This document shows, one piece after another, positions 17,547 through 29,639 of a DNA stretch of 64,000 nucleotides. Position numbers and translations under genes: made by a program. The stretch is taken from contig NW_020653715.1 of assembly GCF_003589595.1 (NCBI RefSeq), positions 2,698,616 through 2,762,615 of the forward strand. Reading direction: 5' to 3'. The first letter of the stretch is position 1, and each line of letters begins with the position of its first letter. The notes under the pieces are model-generated. The model did no database searches, was not told the DNA's origin, and worked only from the letters and a program-made list of their open reading frames with translations. Source of the stretch: Hyposmocoma kahamanoa. Taxonomy: Eukaryota > Arthropoda > Insecta > Lepidoptera > Cosmopterigidae.

Positions 17547-17836
17547 TAAGCGGAAGGCCCCTGGGTCAAAGCAAAATAAAGTGTACTGTGCAGCTAATAG
17601 CGACTTCGTCAAGGGCTTTACGTTAATTTCCGAATTATGGTTAAATATCATTGGTAAACACTCAAAACTAATCTGCCTACCTAGCTCATTCCCAGTAGGG
17701 ATAGACTATCGAGTCTGTCCACGATACCACGGTACTGATACTCTTTGACAAAATCCAACACTAAACAAAACACTATCATTATTGATATTTGAACATGGAG
17801 TTGCGTGAATTTTCTTGTCTATAGGTTGAAGTCGTT
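17547..17836 (+). repeat. 'CGGAAGGCCCCTGGGTC' repeat, copy 1
   Basis: About 290 bp from TAAGCGGAAGGCCCCTGGGT to TTGAAGTCGT. It is collinear with 25599-25889, with shared TAATAGCGACKT, GCTCATTCCCARTAGG, TCCACGRTACYACGGTACTG and TTGACAAAATYCAACACTAAA. Both copies share the same sharp left edge. Family unknown. Confidence 0.65.
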
Positions 17837-19084
17837 GTCTGCGATATAATACACAGGAAGACACTGCTACAGAACTTCTGTATTATCCATTACTCGTCTT
17901 TTACGACACTAATGGGAAAATATAAAATTTTGTTGTTCCTAACCAAGTACCATAAAGTTTAATTAGATTGCTACTCACCAATCAACAAATGTACCGCTTA
18001 ACAAGACGCAATAATTGGCATACAGTCCACCTGCAACTAACGTTTAGCATTTGCGGATGTACAGCATAGGCACTAGCTTATATACAAAACGATCAGTCTT
18101 AAATGACCTTCAACCGCCTACAGAATATTTCCTAGGAAGGGTAAAGATACACTGGTCGGGTAACGGGCTTATAAAAAGAAAACAGCTTTAAAAGGCCTTG
18201 GATCGTTGATAAAATACTTTCAAGTAAGGGTAAAGATATGCTGGTCGATAACCAGTAGTTTTGTCGATAGTATATCCAGGCACCGGAACGCATGCGTGCA
18301 TCCTTCCTATTTTCCATTTTAACAACGGAATCTTCATTTATATTTCTTTGAATTATACATAGGCTATATCAAATATAGTATAAACAGTGAAAGAGCAAAT
18401 ATGAAAAAAACATCTACAGAATTCTATAGCCTTTATATTTCTGAAACTTTTGAGGAATTACTTTGATACAACACAATGATCTTCATAAAATCACAAATTA
18501 ATTTATAGGCCACTGTACCTATACGGTTCTATATTAAAATAACAAGATCTTCTGTTCCTTTGCCATTTACAAGGTGTATAGCCACAGAACATGTTTTTTC
18601 TTTCTTCCGTGTTTAAAACTATAGCTATGGTGAAACACAGACTTCATACGAAAGATCATACAACTTATGTGTACTAAGTACATTACGTTTTGGGTTTCCA
18701 TAGGCTCTGTAACCAACGTTCAATAAATAAATAATAATGAGTATTTTGCTCTTTCTTCTCGCGGGAATTTGCCTTACGAATGAGAAGCAGTGTTTAATCA
18801 ATTTGACGGTTTGAAGTACAATTTTGTACCATATATATAATAAAATCACATTGTAATATAGCGTCAAAATGCTTTTATCGCATGAAAGTAAAAAAAGTAA
18901 TACGGGGTACAATTAAATAAAATAGATAATATATAAAATTTTATAACTCTCATAATTTAAGCATAAAAAAGTTATCGATTAATGTCGTTCTTATTAATTA
19001 TGATCTTTTATCCCTTGAACAGTTGTCATTTCCAATAGTGCAATTTGCGTATTTATAATTTTACATATATGACGAAACTTAAAA

Positions 19085-19230
19085 AGAGTCTATTCAATCT
19101 CAAATGGCTCAGGTTAATTACTCATAGCAGTGAGTGTTGTATCAATCACTTTGTAAAAAAAATATATAGTACACATACGGTATGAAAACACGATTCCTAA
19201 AAATAGAAACAACACAAACTTATTGATTCC
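19085..19230 (-). repeat. Permuted-block repeat, inverse copy
   Basis: The minus strand reads ATTTTTAGGAATCGTGTTTT, ACCGTATGTG, AAGTGATTGATACAACACT and GAGCCATTTGAGATT, matching the order at 5320-5450. Confidence 0.5.
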
Positions 19231-22050
19231 CTGCCCCTTGACGCCAGCAAAATGAACTAACTGTATTAGTACGGGAGACATTTGAATTCAGAGGTGATAT
19301 AGTATAGACTCAGGTCTTACGATAATTATCGTTTGCATATTTGGAAATTCTGTGCAATTACACCTAATTCGATGAGGTAAGTGTATTTGTTGTGTTCTCT
19401 TCTCGTTCTGGGGGACGGGTCTCAAATTTTTATTTAAATATAATGTAATAAAGTCATTGACAAACATAGAGACACGATGAAACTACAAGCGCTGTAATCC
19501 TAAGAAAGATTCGGTTCATTCAAGCCATGACGAATCAAAATTAATGTTTTGATAATAAAAAAAATACTTATTGGCACATCCTTCCCACTTCCATTAAAAA
19601 TGAGTTAGTACCGTAAACCTTGACCTATGCAACGGAAATTCCAAAGTTTTGAGGACAGTTTTAAATTAAAAATTGTTTTTGTCATGCAATTTTCGTAATC
19701 CTGATGATGATTTAAGAGTCCCTCATGTTCCCATAGACAATATTTACTGTAATAATTGCTGCCAAACAGTGATATTACTGTTTAAACGCATGTTTTGCTG
19801 TCGAAACTGCAAGAAACGTCGAATGTACGGCAATAATGGCCGTAAAAGTAGTGACGTCACAACTTGGAGGCAAAATTCAAAATAAATTTGTGTGACATTT
19901 TGAAAAGAAACTTCAGATTTAAATCGACTCGACATGGTTGAAATGTTTGGATATAAGCACTTTGCTTGCCATTGTACGATTTGCAATTTAGAACGCCATA
20001 TTGGAAAATCAGGGGTGCTTAAAAACAAATCCATCGAAAAAATATTATCAGGATTTTCAAAATATCCTCTCAAGGCCTTGGAATTCCAAAGTGCTAACCA
20101 GTACAATACACCTAAGCGTATAACGACAAACAATGTACCCACAGCATAAACTTAGTGAATGAGAAATTTATAGGGGGCATTAAAGTTCTCCCGATTAATT
20201 TCATTGACGTATTTTTTTTCTTTTTTTTTTAAAGTACAATTATACATTTTACAGAAACTATCTCCCGCCAAACTGGGGACAGTTTATTGGCGAGGACGCT
20301 CTTACACAATTATAAATAAATCCACTTAATACTTAACTACCTAGCAGTGAGAAGGTACTTCTCTTATAGATCCGACTTACTTATTAACCAAAACAGCAAT
20401 TACAATTATAATTATCTATTGTAATTCAAGTTGGTATTTCGATTTCAAGTGGACAGAGAATATTTTAAGAAAATAATTTAATATATTCACATTTACAATT
20501 ACGTTTTATTTTATTGTTTACTAAAATTTAATAATCTTGTTTGTAGGCTTTGTAACCACCAGTACCAACACTAGCTGAAAATGTGGCCGATAAAAGCTTA
20601 AAACAGGTTTAGATTCAAGTGCGTTAAACTCTTTACAATAACAATTATGATATAGTCTAAAATTATACCGCTCGTCTATTACATTTGACGTCTCTGTTAT
20701 CCCATCTGTCTTCCATAAAGTAACAACGGCCAAAACCTAATAAACCCAAAATATCAAAATTTAACATCCCAAATGCAAGTACAGTAAACAAAAGTCGTGC
20801 TGTATTTTTTCATACATTAAACTCAAAATGTTTATGGCATTAATTCACTATGAGATCATTTCCTACTATTTGGCAACGGTAAAATTAACATTGTTTCACC
20901 ACTTTTGACGCTCTCTTTGCATGAAATTACAAATTTAAACCCTTGAACGCATAAAAATAGAACTATCATCAAAATCATATAAAATTCTTCACCCCGTTCC
21001 CTGCATCCTTACCCCTCGTCTGTAGCAACGCTGGGATTAATATTTAAAATTACCTTTGTATTGTTGTAGCACCTTGATGGTATATTGTTGTCCCATTCTA
21101 GCGTAAGGCATTGTATTTGTTTGTTATTGCTTTCTCTTTTTTCCACACATGTGGGTTAAAGGCAAAGATTCGTTTAGATAGAAGGTATTGTAGGCAGAAT
21201 TCGAAAGACCCCTAACTGTTAAAAACTGTTCATTTCCATCGTTATTACTATATGTACTTACAAATTTCATACTAAAGAAATGATAAACAAAAAGGAAGAA
21301 AGTTATCTTATGTTTAAGATATATTTTATTATCTGCTTAAAAATTTAGAAAATTCAATAAAATTTTATGGAAGCCACGAAACTGCTTGAATGAAATGACG
21401 CCATTGGAGTCTTATAATAAGTGTACACGGAAGACGAAATAATATTTATTTGTCTAAAGTATGGTTTAGATAAAAGGTTCAAGAAGACAGTCTTCATTTC
21501 TTTTCTTTTAATTTTTAGAAATTCAATATTTACAAAGCAATTCCGATAGTATTAAGTCAGTTAATAATTGAATATATTATATTATGTTTATATCATAAAA
21601 AGGTAAAAATAAAAATACAATAATAAATAAAAGTTTATAATAAACTTTAAAATTTATGTTTTTTTTAATATATTTAAGATTTTAGCCGTGATACTATCTT
21701 ACGTTTAAATAGAAGACTTTTGTTTATTTTTATATCAGAGGATAAGGCCCTATATATTTTTACATAAATAAATTTACTTATTTTTTAGGATGTAAGACAA
21801 GGTCTTAACATCTTTATGTCCTAACACTCATTCAAATCGGAGATGTTGATGACGTTACTACGTTTCATTGATAGTGGATCACTAAATTTCGTCCCATTAA
21901 TAAATATTTGTTGCATTGTATTGGTACGCAATAATCAAAATTTGCTATAAAGAGCAGTAAATAGGAAACATTTTTTATTTTAATTTTTAAGAAGAGTTTA
22001 ATTATACCTACCTCCGCATCTATCCGCACCTTTATTACTCTTTGTCCGTC
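19231..22050. other. Intergenic stretch without a recognised gene
   Basis: AT-rich. At 20212-20300 a T-run (TTTTTTTTTT) followed by GACGCTCTTA-side sequence looks like the 3' end of a minus-strand retroelement. A 132-codon minus frame at 19744-20142 and a 70-codon plus frame at 19673-19885 overlap each other and match nothing I know. I treat both as chance. Confidence 0.4.
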
Positions 22051-22176
22051 ATGCCTCGTTCTACCTCGAAGGTTTTACTGCATCTCTGTTGTGCCCGCGC
22101 CGTTGTCGGAGCAACGTCTATGCGAGAACTTCACGTGAGTGTTTCGACGAAACTTAACATCGGATTCAAATATTGA
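22051..22176 (+). CDS. Possible upstream ORF in the BICDR leader (41 codons)
   Basis: ATG at 22051 opens a 41-codon frame, MPRSTSKVLLHLCCARAVVG and onward, ending TGA at 22174-22176. It lies in the locally GC-richer stretch that probably contains the transcription start or leader. A GTGAGT inside it (about 22135) could be a splice donor, in which case it is not translated as shown. Low certainty. Confidence 0.2.
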   Translation: MPRSTSKVLLHLCCARAVVGATSMRELHVSVSTKLNIGFKY

Positions 22177-22253
22177 ATTAGTTTCAAATAAACGTGGAAG
22201 TGTTATTGTGCCAGTGACATGGTGTTATATAAGTGATATAAAATTTTAAAATC

Positions 22254-22388
22254 ATGGGTTTGAAAAAGGATTTCGATTTGCCAACAAACATTTTTAAAAG
22301 TGTTAAATTGCCTAAATCTACGAAACTGCAACAGGCTATAGAGAAGATTTTTAAGAAGAATAGCTATACTAAAATAGTACAGAGTTGA
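22254..22388 (+). CDS. Upstream ORF (44 codons) just before the BICDR start
   Basis: A complete small frame starting MGLKKDFDLPTNIFKSVKLP and ending KKNSYTKIVQS, then TGA. It is lysine-rich and could form an amphipathic helix over KLQQAIEKIFKK. The stop is 26 nt before the main ATG, in another frame. Its start context has A at -3 and G at +4; the main ATG has T at -3. It would be read by scanning ribosomes if the leader is unspliced, and could repress or tune BICDR translation. I do not recognise the peptide. A tiny five-codon ORF (22219-22236) precedes it. Confidence 0.4.
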   Translation: MGLKKDFDLPTNIFKSVKLPKSTKLQQAIEKIFKKNSYTKIVQS

Positions 22389-22414
22389 ATTTAGGACGTC
22401 ATTATAGTACTTAA

Positions 22415-22825
22415 ATGGGTGAAGTAGAAGCAAATATTAGTAGTAGTAGTCACACTGATACAAAACCGCCCGATCCAAAACAACCTAAGTTTATAACCGA
22501 TGAAACAGAATTCATAGGCAAAGGAGACATATCAACGCCTAAGAAACATAGAAGAAGCAGGAGCAGAAGTGGCAACAGATTGACGCCAAAAGTTTTGAGT
22601 GTTTCTGATGAATATTTCTATGAAGATTTGGAGGAATACGTAAAGGAAATGTCTACGGTATCTCGATCAGCTATGGATACTAACGAGGATGTGTGGACGC
22701 AGCTTCAACAGAAGGAATCTGATCTCTTATTGGCAGCAGAGCTTGGGAAAGCCCTGCTGGAGAAGAATGAAGAACTAAAAAAGGAACAGGAACGTGTAGC
22801 TGAGGAATATTCGAAGAAAGTTGAG
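22415..22825 (+). CDS. Bicdr: Bicaudal-D-related dynein adaptor (BICDR/BICDL-like), first coding exon
   Basis: 137 codons from ATG 22415 to GAG at 22823-22825, then a strong GTAAGT donor; phase 0. Residues 1-60 are polar and low-complexity, with a basic KKHRRSRSRSGNR patch (43-55). The acidic segment YFYEDLEEYV (68-76) leads into a coiled coil, then QLQQKESDLLLAAELGKALL (96-115). This contains the CC1 box AAxxG (A107, A108, G111), which in BICD and BICDR proteins binds the dynein light intermediate chain. The sequence LLLAAELGKALLEKN is a hallmark of the family. The protein links cargo such as Rab6-type vesicles to dynein-dynactin (known for the family). Later exons, encoding the rest of the coiled coil and the cargo-binding end, were not recognised in the 41 kb downstream, so intron 1 is long or they are too short for me to spot. 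Confidence 0.85.
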
Positions 22826-23164
22826 GTAAGTTATTTTATCTATAAAAACTATTTTTGCGAGTAGATAGATTATGAAGATAGATTATGAAGGTACCAGGAG
22901 AGTAGAAAATAATAAAGATCGTTGCTAAATTAGTTTTATACAAGCCAGTATTCCAACTATGCCCTTGACTTTGGAAAAAGAAATTGTTCTAGCAAATTTT
23001 AATGTTACTTAAAAGGCTGAATAAATTCTAATCAATAGTTTTTACTCTGAAGTTTCTACTTATTTTTTTACGATGGAAAAGAAATTTATGTTGAATAAAT
23101 ATTCATGTCTCTCTTTTATTATACTTTATTATTTTATTATAGCTTGATTTTCTTGACAACATTC

Positions 23165-23450
23165 CATTGACTTACAAATAAATGGACGACGGGTCTAATA
23201 CAAAAACCACGAAAATAATGTCCCATGTCAACCTATTTAAACGTAGTGACATGTCAAGGAATATGAAAAAGCTAAAACGTTGAATTTAAATTGTAAAGTC
23301 ATCGCAGTACTGTCTAATTTTGCTTGCTTCACTGTCAGTCGAACAAACGAAGACTAGAGCGCGAATGACGCTCTGTATACGATTTTAACGCCCTATAAGT
23401 TCGGACACTTTTTAGCGCGGACCCGACGTCCATATAATTGTAAGTCAATG
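23165..23450 (-). mobile_element. hAT-like MITE family, copy 2
   Basis: 286 bp with ends CATTGACTTACAAATAAATG and CATATAATTGTAAGTCAATG. Perfect 8-bp target duplication CAACATTC at 23157-23164 and 23451-23458. Inverted relative to copy 1. It lies in the presumed first intron of the BICDR-like gene. Confidence 0.85.
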
Positions 23451-23892
23451 CAACATTCACAAAAATTTCATTACTTATTATGAGTAAATTATAATTTAGT
23501 TACATAACGTCATTAAAATGTCGTAATCATTTAGGCCGAAGAACGAGGACGAATAAAAAGAATTTTTTTTTATCAAAATCAAGGTCTATCTACTCGGACC
23601 TTAGACTATTATTTTTCCATCCTCTAAGACTCGGACGTGGTTCAAATGATGCCTAATTTTTTAAATTCTTGTTACTTTGCGTAATGTGCGCGTTTTTGCT
23701 TTAATTGCTAATAAACTATTGTTATTATTTCGCGATCGTTATCGGTTTAATGAATCACTGTTTACAGAAAACCATAGGCCACAAATGTCTGGTGCATCGT
23801 AGATAACAGTTTTGATTAATCTAAAAAAGGCGGTTAGTTTTTGGTTTATAGGAAAAAGAGTTTACTAAAGACAATGATATTAAGTATTATTT

Positions 23893-23938
23893 ACTCACTT
23901 ACTTAACTTTACTTACTCACTTACTTACTTACTTAATT
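23893..23938 (+). repeat. (ACTT)n-rich microsatellite
   Basis: Imperfect run of ACTT/ACTC units (CTTACTTACTTACTTAA). Confidence 0.75.
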
Positions 23939-24989
23939 GCTCACTGACTAAATACCTTTACTGACCGGACTAGATAAGTATCTGTAACTCACTGCTGAAG
24001 ACTAGGCAGTATGGTCTTTGACCCTAGCCTGTCCTTTTTGGATGAACAGAATAAAAAATGTCCATGGTTTTTGGTCAAGAATTACATCTCTACTATTTTC
24101 TTTCCATGGGTATCATATTTCTCAATAGAGAATGAAGAATGTTGATTTTTATTGTAAATTTTTTTCAGAATTTTTCATTTTTGTTTTTACTATTCTATAC
24201 TAAATTTGAATATGAAAGAAAATGAATTTTACTCTTAAGCATGTACTACGATTGTCTTGGTTTATATGGTCTATAAATGACTAAACATGTTGTTGTTCTG
24301 GAGTCAATTTACACTTTGCAAGTAAAAATAAGTTTAGTTTTAAATTTAGACCGTATATTATCGAGTTGCAGAGGTATATTTTAACATGAGAATATTTTAA
24401 AAGCGAAAATAATTCTTTAAAAGGACAAAAGAAGCTGTGTTCGGTGTCCAAAAAAACATTTTGTTGGAAAACAAAAGGTGGCAACGGTTTTACGTTATTT
24501 ATTTATCGGCTATAGAGTCAACATATTTAAAATTAATTCGTGTAAAAACTACTGTAACTACAAAAACCCGCCATTTTATCTCTCTTCGTACATATCAGAT
24601 TTTTTTTTACTTATTAATTTTGTGACCTGTGTTTTTTTCAAGGTTTGTAATTTTTACGACCATAAACAAGCGTTTACGTTTTTTTAAATTACGAAATAAA
24701 TCGCGTTCAATAATATTGTTGTCTGCACGTGCATACCTATTTTTTAACCGATCAAATATGTTAATGGAAAATTCACACTTCGCAAATTACGAACAATATG
24801 CCAACGTGTGTAAAAATATTTGTGCAATGTGCAAAACTCAAAATTTCAAACTATGTCGTAATTTATATTTCTGTCACCTTTCACAAAGTTGGGAAGTTAG
24901 TGGTATTCTAAAGTCGCTAGGAAACACCACGCTTTCAACTTTAACCTTTTCAAAAAGGGTAAAAGCTATTTAGGTAAAGAAAGAAAGTC

Positions 24990-25250
24990 GGCTATTTGTA
25001 TACTTGAACTCTATTAAAACCTGACATCTAAAGCATTTGGCTTAGAATTACTTGAACTATTCAATTACGTTTTTGAATGTAAAGCAACTTGGGTTGGAAA
25101 TATTATAAATAATACGACTATGTAACTTGTTATATGATAAACTGGTTTTATGACATCATTTACTGATTTCAAGCCATTACGATAATCAGTATTACGTGTA
25201 TTTAATAAATTAGGTAATTATTTAAGTCCCAAATCGATTAAAACTGGGCC
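24990..25250 (+). repeat. Interspersed repeat, inverted partner at 33487-33705
   Basis: TAGAATTACTTGAA, CTATGTAACTTGTT, TGACATCATTTACT, ATTTCAAGCCA, ATTACGTGTATTT and AAATCGATTAAAA occur in the same order on the minus strand of 33487-33705. Non-coding; family unknown. The stretch 24000-24990 before it has no feature I can support. Confidence 0.6.
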
Positions 25251-25598
25251 CCAGTGTCTGTGGTGTAAGAGATAAGTAAGAATATGAAAAAGTAATTTAT
25301 AGGAAATCGACGATACGTTAAATATACACGCTGTGTTTCCCTGATGGATAGTGAAGACACTACACTTCAATATCATAGATTAATAAGCAGCAGCGTGTTC
25401 TAACTACACAATGACAGAGAAGGGATAATATGAATAAAATAGTTACTATGGTTACCATAAATTTAAAAATGTAAAATAAAGACTTGGCTGCATGGTCTAA
25501 AGAAGGAAAACATGATATCAATAATTTCAACAATTTGACTGTAATTTTTCTTTTAGTTAATTTGTTTTTCTTTTTAATAATATAATAATTATAAATAG

Positions 25599-25889
25599 TA
25601 AGCGGAAGGCCCCTGGGTCAAAGCAAAATGAAATTTATTGTGCAATTAATAGCGACGTTGCCAGGGACTCTACGTTAATTCCCCAACTATGGATAAATAT
25701 CTTTGGTAAACAATAATATCTGCCTGTGGCTCATTCCCAATAGGTATAGACTGTCACGTCTGTCCACGGTACTACGGTACTGGTACATTTGACAAAATTC
25801 AACACTAAAACAAAATACTATCACTATCGATAGTGTTTTGTTTGGAACATTAGTTGCTGTGAATGTTCTTGTCTATGGATTGAAGTCGT
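25599..25889 (+). repeat. 'CGGAAGGCCCCTGGGTC' repeat, copy 2
   Basis: Collinear with 17547-17836. In this copy the CACTATCGATAGTG palindrome is better preserved (about 25822-25835). Confidence 0.65.
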
Positions 25890-26039
25890 CGTAGGAAGTG
25901 AAACTATTTTTTTTACTTTGTTTTTTTCAAACTGAATTTTGGAAGACTGACTCTCATATCACAGGTTACCCTATCTTGAGAGTCAGGGATCTCATATCAA
26001 ATGTTATATATAGCCTTACCTTATAATCGTTTTGTGTTA

Positions 26040-26086
26040 TCTTTAACTTCTTGAATAAAGAAATTATTATTATTATTATTAAACAA
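26040..26086 (+). repeat. Probable LINE tail with (ATT)n
   Basis: TTCTTGAATAAAGAAATTAT followed by ATT units resembles LINE 3' ends that finish in a short microsatellite after an AATAAA-like signal. Confidence 0.45.
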
Positions 26087-26706
26087 ATCAACGATTCTAG
26101 CCCTTTTCCATTATTAATTTATAAAATGTACATCATAATTATTGTCACTATAGAAGTGTCAAAAATGTTAACTAGCTATACTGAACCACACTGACCCTTA
26201 GATCGTCAACCACAGTTATCATTAGTCATAGTAAAACCGTTTTAACACACCAAAAACTAATATAGTACTAGCGAAATAATTCTTAACCAAAGTAATTTTT
26301 AGATTAAGCTATCTACTACAAAAGAGTACGAAACTTAAAGAAATTCTTAGCAAAAAATATCTTCTAAAAAACTACTTATTGTCAGTTACAGCAGAATGGC
26401 CTCTGATGTCTGTGTGTTGCAAGAGTTCTTTTTTAAATTTTTTTCATAATTCGATATTCAATTTCGCTTTCGACACTGGTTAGGCACGACGACGGTTATT
26501 CTTCGTTTTTTTTATATGACGTTCAAGTACTGCATCCTTGGTTTCGACAGCGAAGGTCAACATCGCTTCCATTTCGCAGAAGTTCATGTAAGTTTTTAAA
26601 AGCGTATTATCGAGTTGCCAACCCATCCTAGCAAGAACCTTGAATTATATCATCATGCTTTACCTTGAATCTATAGTCTTCATAAGTTTCTAATACTAGT
26701 GGCTCA

Positions 26707-26945
26707 TTGTGCCATCATCTTATAGCTACTATTAGGTTCCACCCCTATGTTGTGGATATTCCAAGAATTCGCACAAAGCATTTCGCTTCCACATTTATAT
26801 GTCGAGCGGCTACGGGAGTGGATTTCTCTGTCTGCAGACTTCTGGACGGTATAACCTGGGTATTTTCAAGGCGAGAGCGAAGAGATGTATTATCGACCTC
26901 ATCGTCACTTTCCATCAGGTGAGGTGGAGGTTAAATGTGCATCAA
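26707..26945 (+). pseudogene. 5'-truncated CR1-like LINE copy
   Basis: The translation contains RFHPYVVDIPRIRTKHFAST, then FICRAATG, and ends with a shifted-frame match to the C-terminus and 3' UTR of the intact LINE at 10299-13253 (CCTCATCGTCACTTTCCATC then AGGTGAGGTGGAGG). It is frameshifted. Closest to the intact copy among the LINE fragments here. Confidence 0.85.
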
Positions 26946-26999
26946 AAAAAGTTAATTTTATTTACCCTTTCCTTACTTTTAATTAATTTAACAAAAAAT

Positions 27000-29040
27000 G
27001 TTTGTTACCCCTTTTATGCTCACAAAGATTGAAAGCAGTTGACAACATTTTACTCGACAAACGCAAAGAACTAAATTTAATTTAAATTTAGTGCAATGTC
27101 CTATGGCTGTATTAACTGTAACTGACACCCACTGACTCATTAGCCATTTGCAATTTTAATTACTTGGTGTAGGTGACCTTCATCTCAAATTTTTTTTTTC
27201 TGTGCAACGGACAATCCAGCTGCAAATTTAATCTCTCAAACAACACATAATGCCGTAAAAAGTATTGTAAACATAAAACTGGCCATAAAACAATGTTTAT
27301 CTCCAATAATGCATCGAGAGCGATAAGACGATAAGCCGCTAATATCAACCGATATCAAAATGACGAATAGACAATAACTCGGAGTCTTTTACAATGTAGG
27401 TACTTTATCGATTGAACCTGTCTATTTAAAATCTTGACAGTTTCACGTACGTATACATAGGTAACAATACATATACCTACAAAACGTCGCCCTTCTCTTT
27501 AACTGTCGTAGCTGACACTTTGAGTTTTTTTTTAGCTGAGACTCCATATAAATGTAGCAACGCGATTTGTATGTGTGTACAGTGTAGTTTTGTTGAGTTT
27601 GTTAAATTTTTGTTTAAGCATTTTTAGTTGTCTAAAGCAAAGCAGCTGCCTCCACGCAAAAAGAACCCTAAAATCCGATAAATAACGGTCCAAAACAATC
27701 CTATTTATAGGAAAAATTACGCACTAAATACGAATACCGACTTTTGACGCCGGCAATACCTTCAATTCGGATCATTATTTTCGCGGACCGATGTAACTAC
27801 GACGGTATTATTTGTGATAACGCTCGCGCATTGCGTTCGATTCAAAACCGAATGGTGGCTACTGCGCGGGAATATGAAGGAAACAGCTGGTATCAATGCA
27901 TATCTATGTATAAAATTAAATCAAAAGTGGACACAACCATTCAGTAATAATTATAAATAAATTTCTTGCTAACACGCGTTTAATTCATAGTGATTAGTAT
28001 AAAATGTTCCTTTAAGAAGTCGGTTCGTCAGGAGAAGGTGTACCCAGGGGGCCTACTATGAGCTTATAAGCAACCAACCAAGTTCCATGCAATTCACTTG
28101 ACATGGTAAAACTGAATTGCTTAAATTCGTATCATGACCTACACAAAGTTGAACGGGAATGGCATGGTGGGATGATGAGTTTTACTTTTTAAACGTTCAT
28201 TATTATCTCTGGCTGGCTAGTTGACATATAACAAGAGTGAGATGGAACTACATACTAAATCATATGAAAGAAATAGACAGATGTACTATTCTGGGAGCGT
28301 TCAAGCACTATTAACCGATTGTGTTCAAAAGGAGAATAATTATTTTCTTTATTAATTTTATTATTGATTATACTTATTACGTTGTTTTGTAATATACCCA
28401 ACTTTTCAATCATACTTTACAATTTGTCGTACGACAAAATCACATGTCATGTCTGGTCAGTATCATTGAAATTAATAAGGCGAGTTTGTAATTTGATTAC
28501 ATAATTGAAACGTATCTTGTATTCGTATATATTTATTGATTGCAATAAAGTCAAATTTAAAAGTTATTTTACGATTTTCGTCAAGTCAATAAAATTATTA
28601 AAATCCTATTTAGAAATTGCAATAACATTCATGCCAATAATTTATCAACAATACTTTAAGATTGAAAACTCCAACTAAAATTTTCAAAAAACGCTCAATA
28701 GTTAAGAAATATTGAATTATTGACAATTGGCCGTATAGCCTAAAATGAGAATAAATAATTATGAAACTGAAAATAGAATAAAACTTAAACAAAATTTCTT
28801 AAAAATGTAACAACATCTCAAAAAAATTAGTCACGGAGCAACTTTTTTGAATTGCTTACTTTATAGATGAGACGGCAAATGATGCAATTTTGCTGTGAAA
28901 GAAAAGGTGAACGGGTTTCGAATGGGGAACGTAAACTGCATGGAAAGTGAATGGTTTTTGTGAGGTCATAGTACGAATTTGACAGGCAATCCAAATTAGC
29001 TCTAAGAGCTCTTAGTAGGACCCCAGAACACTTTATTTCT
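27000..29040. other. Stretch with no recognised gene
   Basis: AT-rich. A 67-codon plus frame at 27744-27947 ends just before TAAATAAATTTC, but resembles nothing I know. The minus frame at 28827-29063 is likewise unassigned. Confidence 0.35.
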
Positions 29041-29050
29041 CCTGCGTCTT

Positions 29051-29317
29051 CATATCGACTCATCCGTAGAACAAAGATCTATGTGCAAGACTACTTGTTC
29101 TCAGGACATAGTCCATTACATTCGTTTTTCTTCGCTGTGGATGTCAGATCGACCTTTGTACGATTTTATATTTCCGAAACGAAATAAGATATATAAATTC
29201 TCAAAACACCTTTACATTAGGCCTTAGTTTGAATAACGAAATTGTTCTCGTAACGTACTTATTCTCTTTTCGCTATATAATCACATCGGACTTTGTTCCT
29301 CGGATGAGTCGATATGT
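29051..29317. mobile_element. Candidate MITE with 26-bp inverted ends
   Basis: Left end CATATCGACTCATCCG then AGAACAAAG; right end is the near-exact inverse (CTTTGTTCCTCGGATGAGTC then GATATG). Interior about 215 bp, non-coding. No target duplication seen. Confidence 0.5.
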
Positions 29318-29384
29318 ACTACTAACAATGCCAAAAGTTGACGGCTATAGAAAGAACAAAATAGTTAGTAGTAATCTCTAGGTG

Positions 29385-29480
29385 TAAACGATATTCGTAT
29401 CTTCTCGGATTCGTAATGGACGTAGTGCACAAGCGACATCTGAAGTCGGTCCGGCTTTTCTAGATCTGTACATTCTCAGA
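29385..29480 (-). repeat. Fragment of the 58.3-59.2 kb inverted-arm repeat
   Basis: The minus strand reads TCTAGAAAAGCCGGACC, GATGTCGCTTGTGCAC and ATACGAATATCG, matching the right arm near 59040-59120. Confidence 0.45.
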
Positions 29481-29639
29481 GTGTTCAAACGCCTTCAAAG
29501 TGGTAACACGTCCACTTTGCTGGTAATAACTACGAAATGCTGAACGCGGCCACGGTTGTCATTTGGCATGTCGTCGTAAATAACCGTGATCATACCACGC
29601 GGAAACGATCTATATATTGATCTACAACAAAAAAAGAAC

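Noticed and set aside
19744..20142. 132-codon minus-strand frame
   Set aside because: Unrecognisable composition, overlaps another frame, no splice or promoter support.
24629..24973. 114-codon plus-strand frame
   Set aside because: No recognisable domain, very AT-rich region, no splice context. Considered as a BICDR second exon and rejected because it is not a coiled coil.
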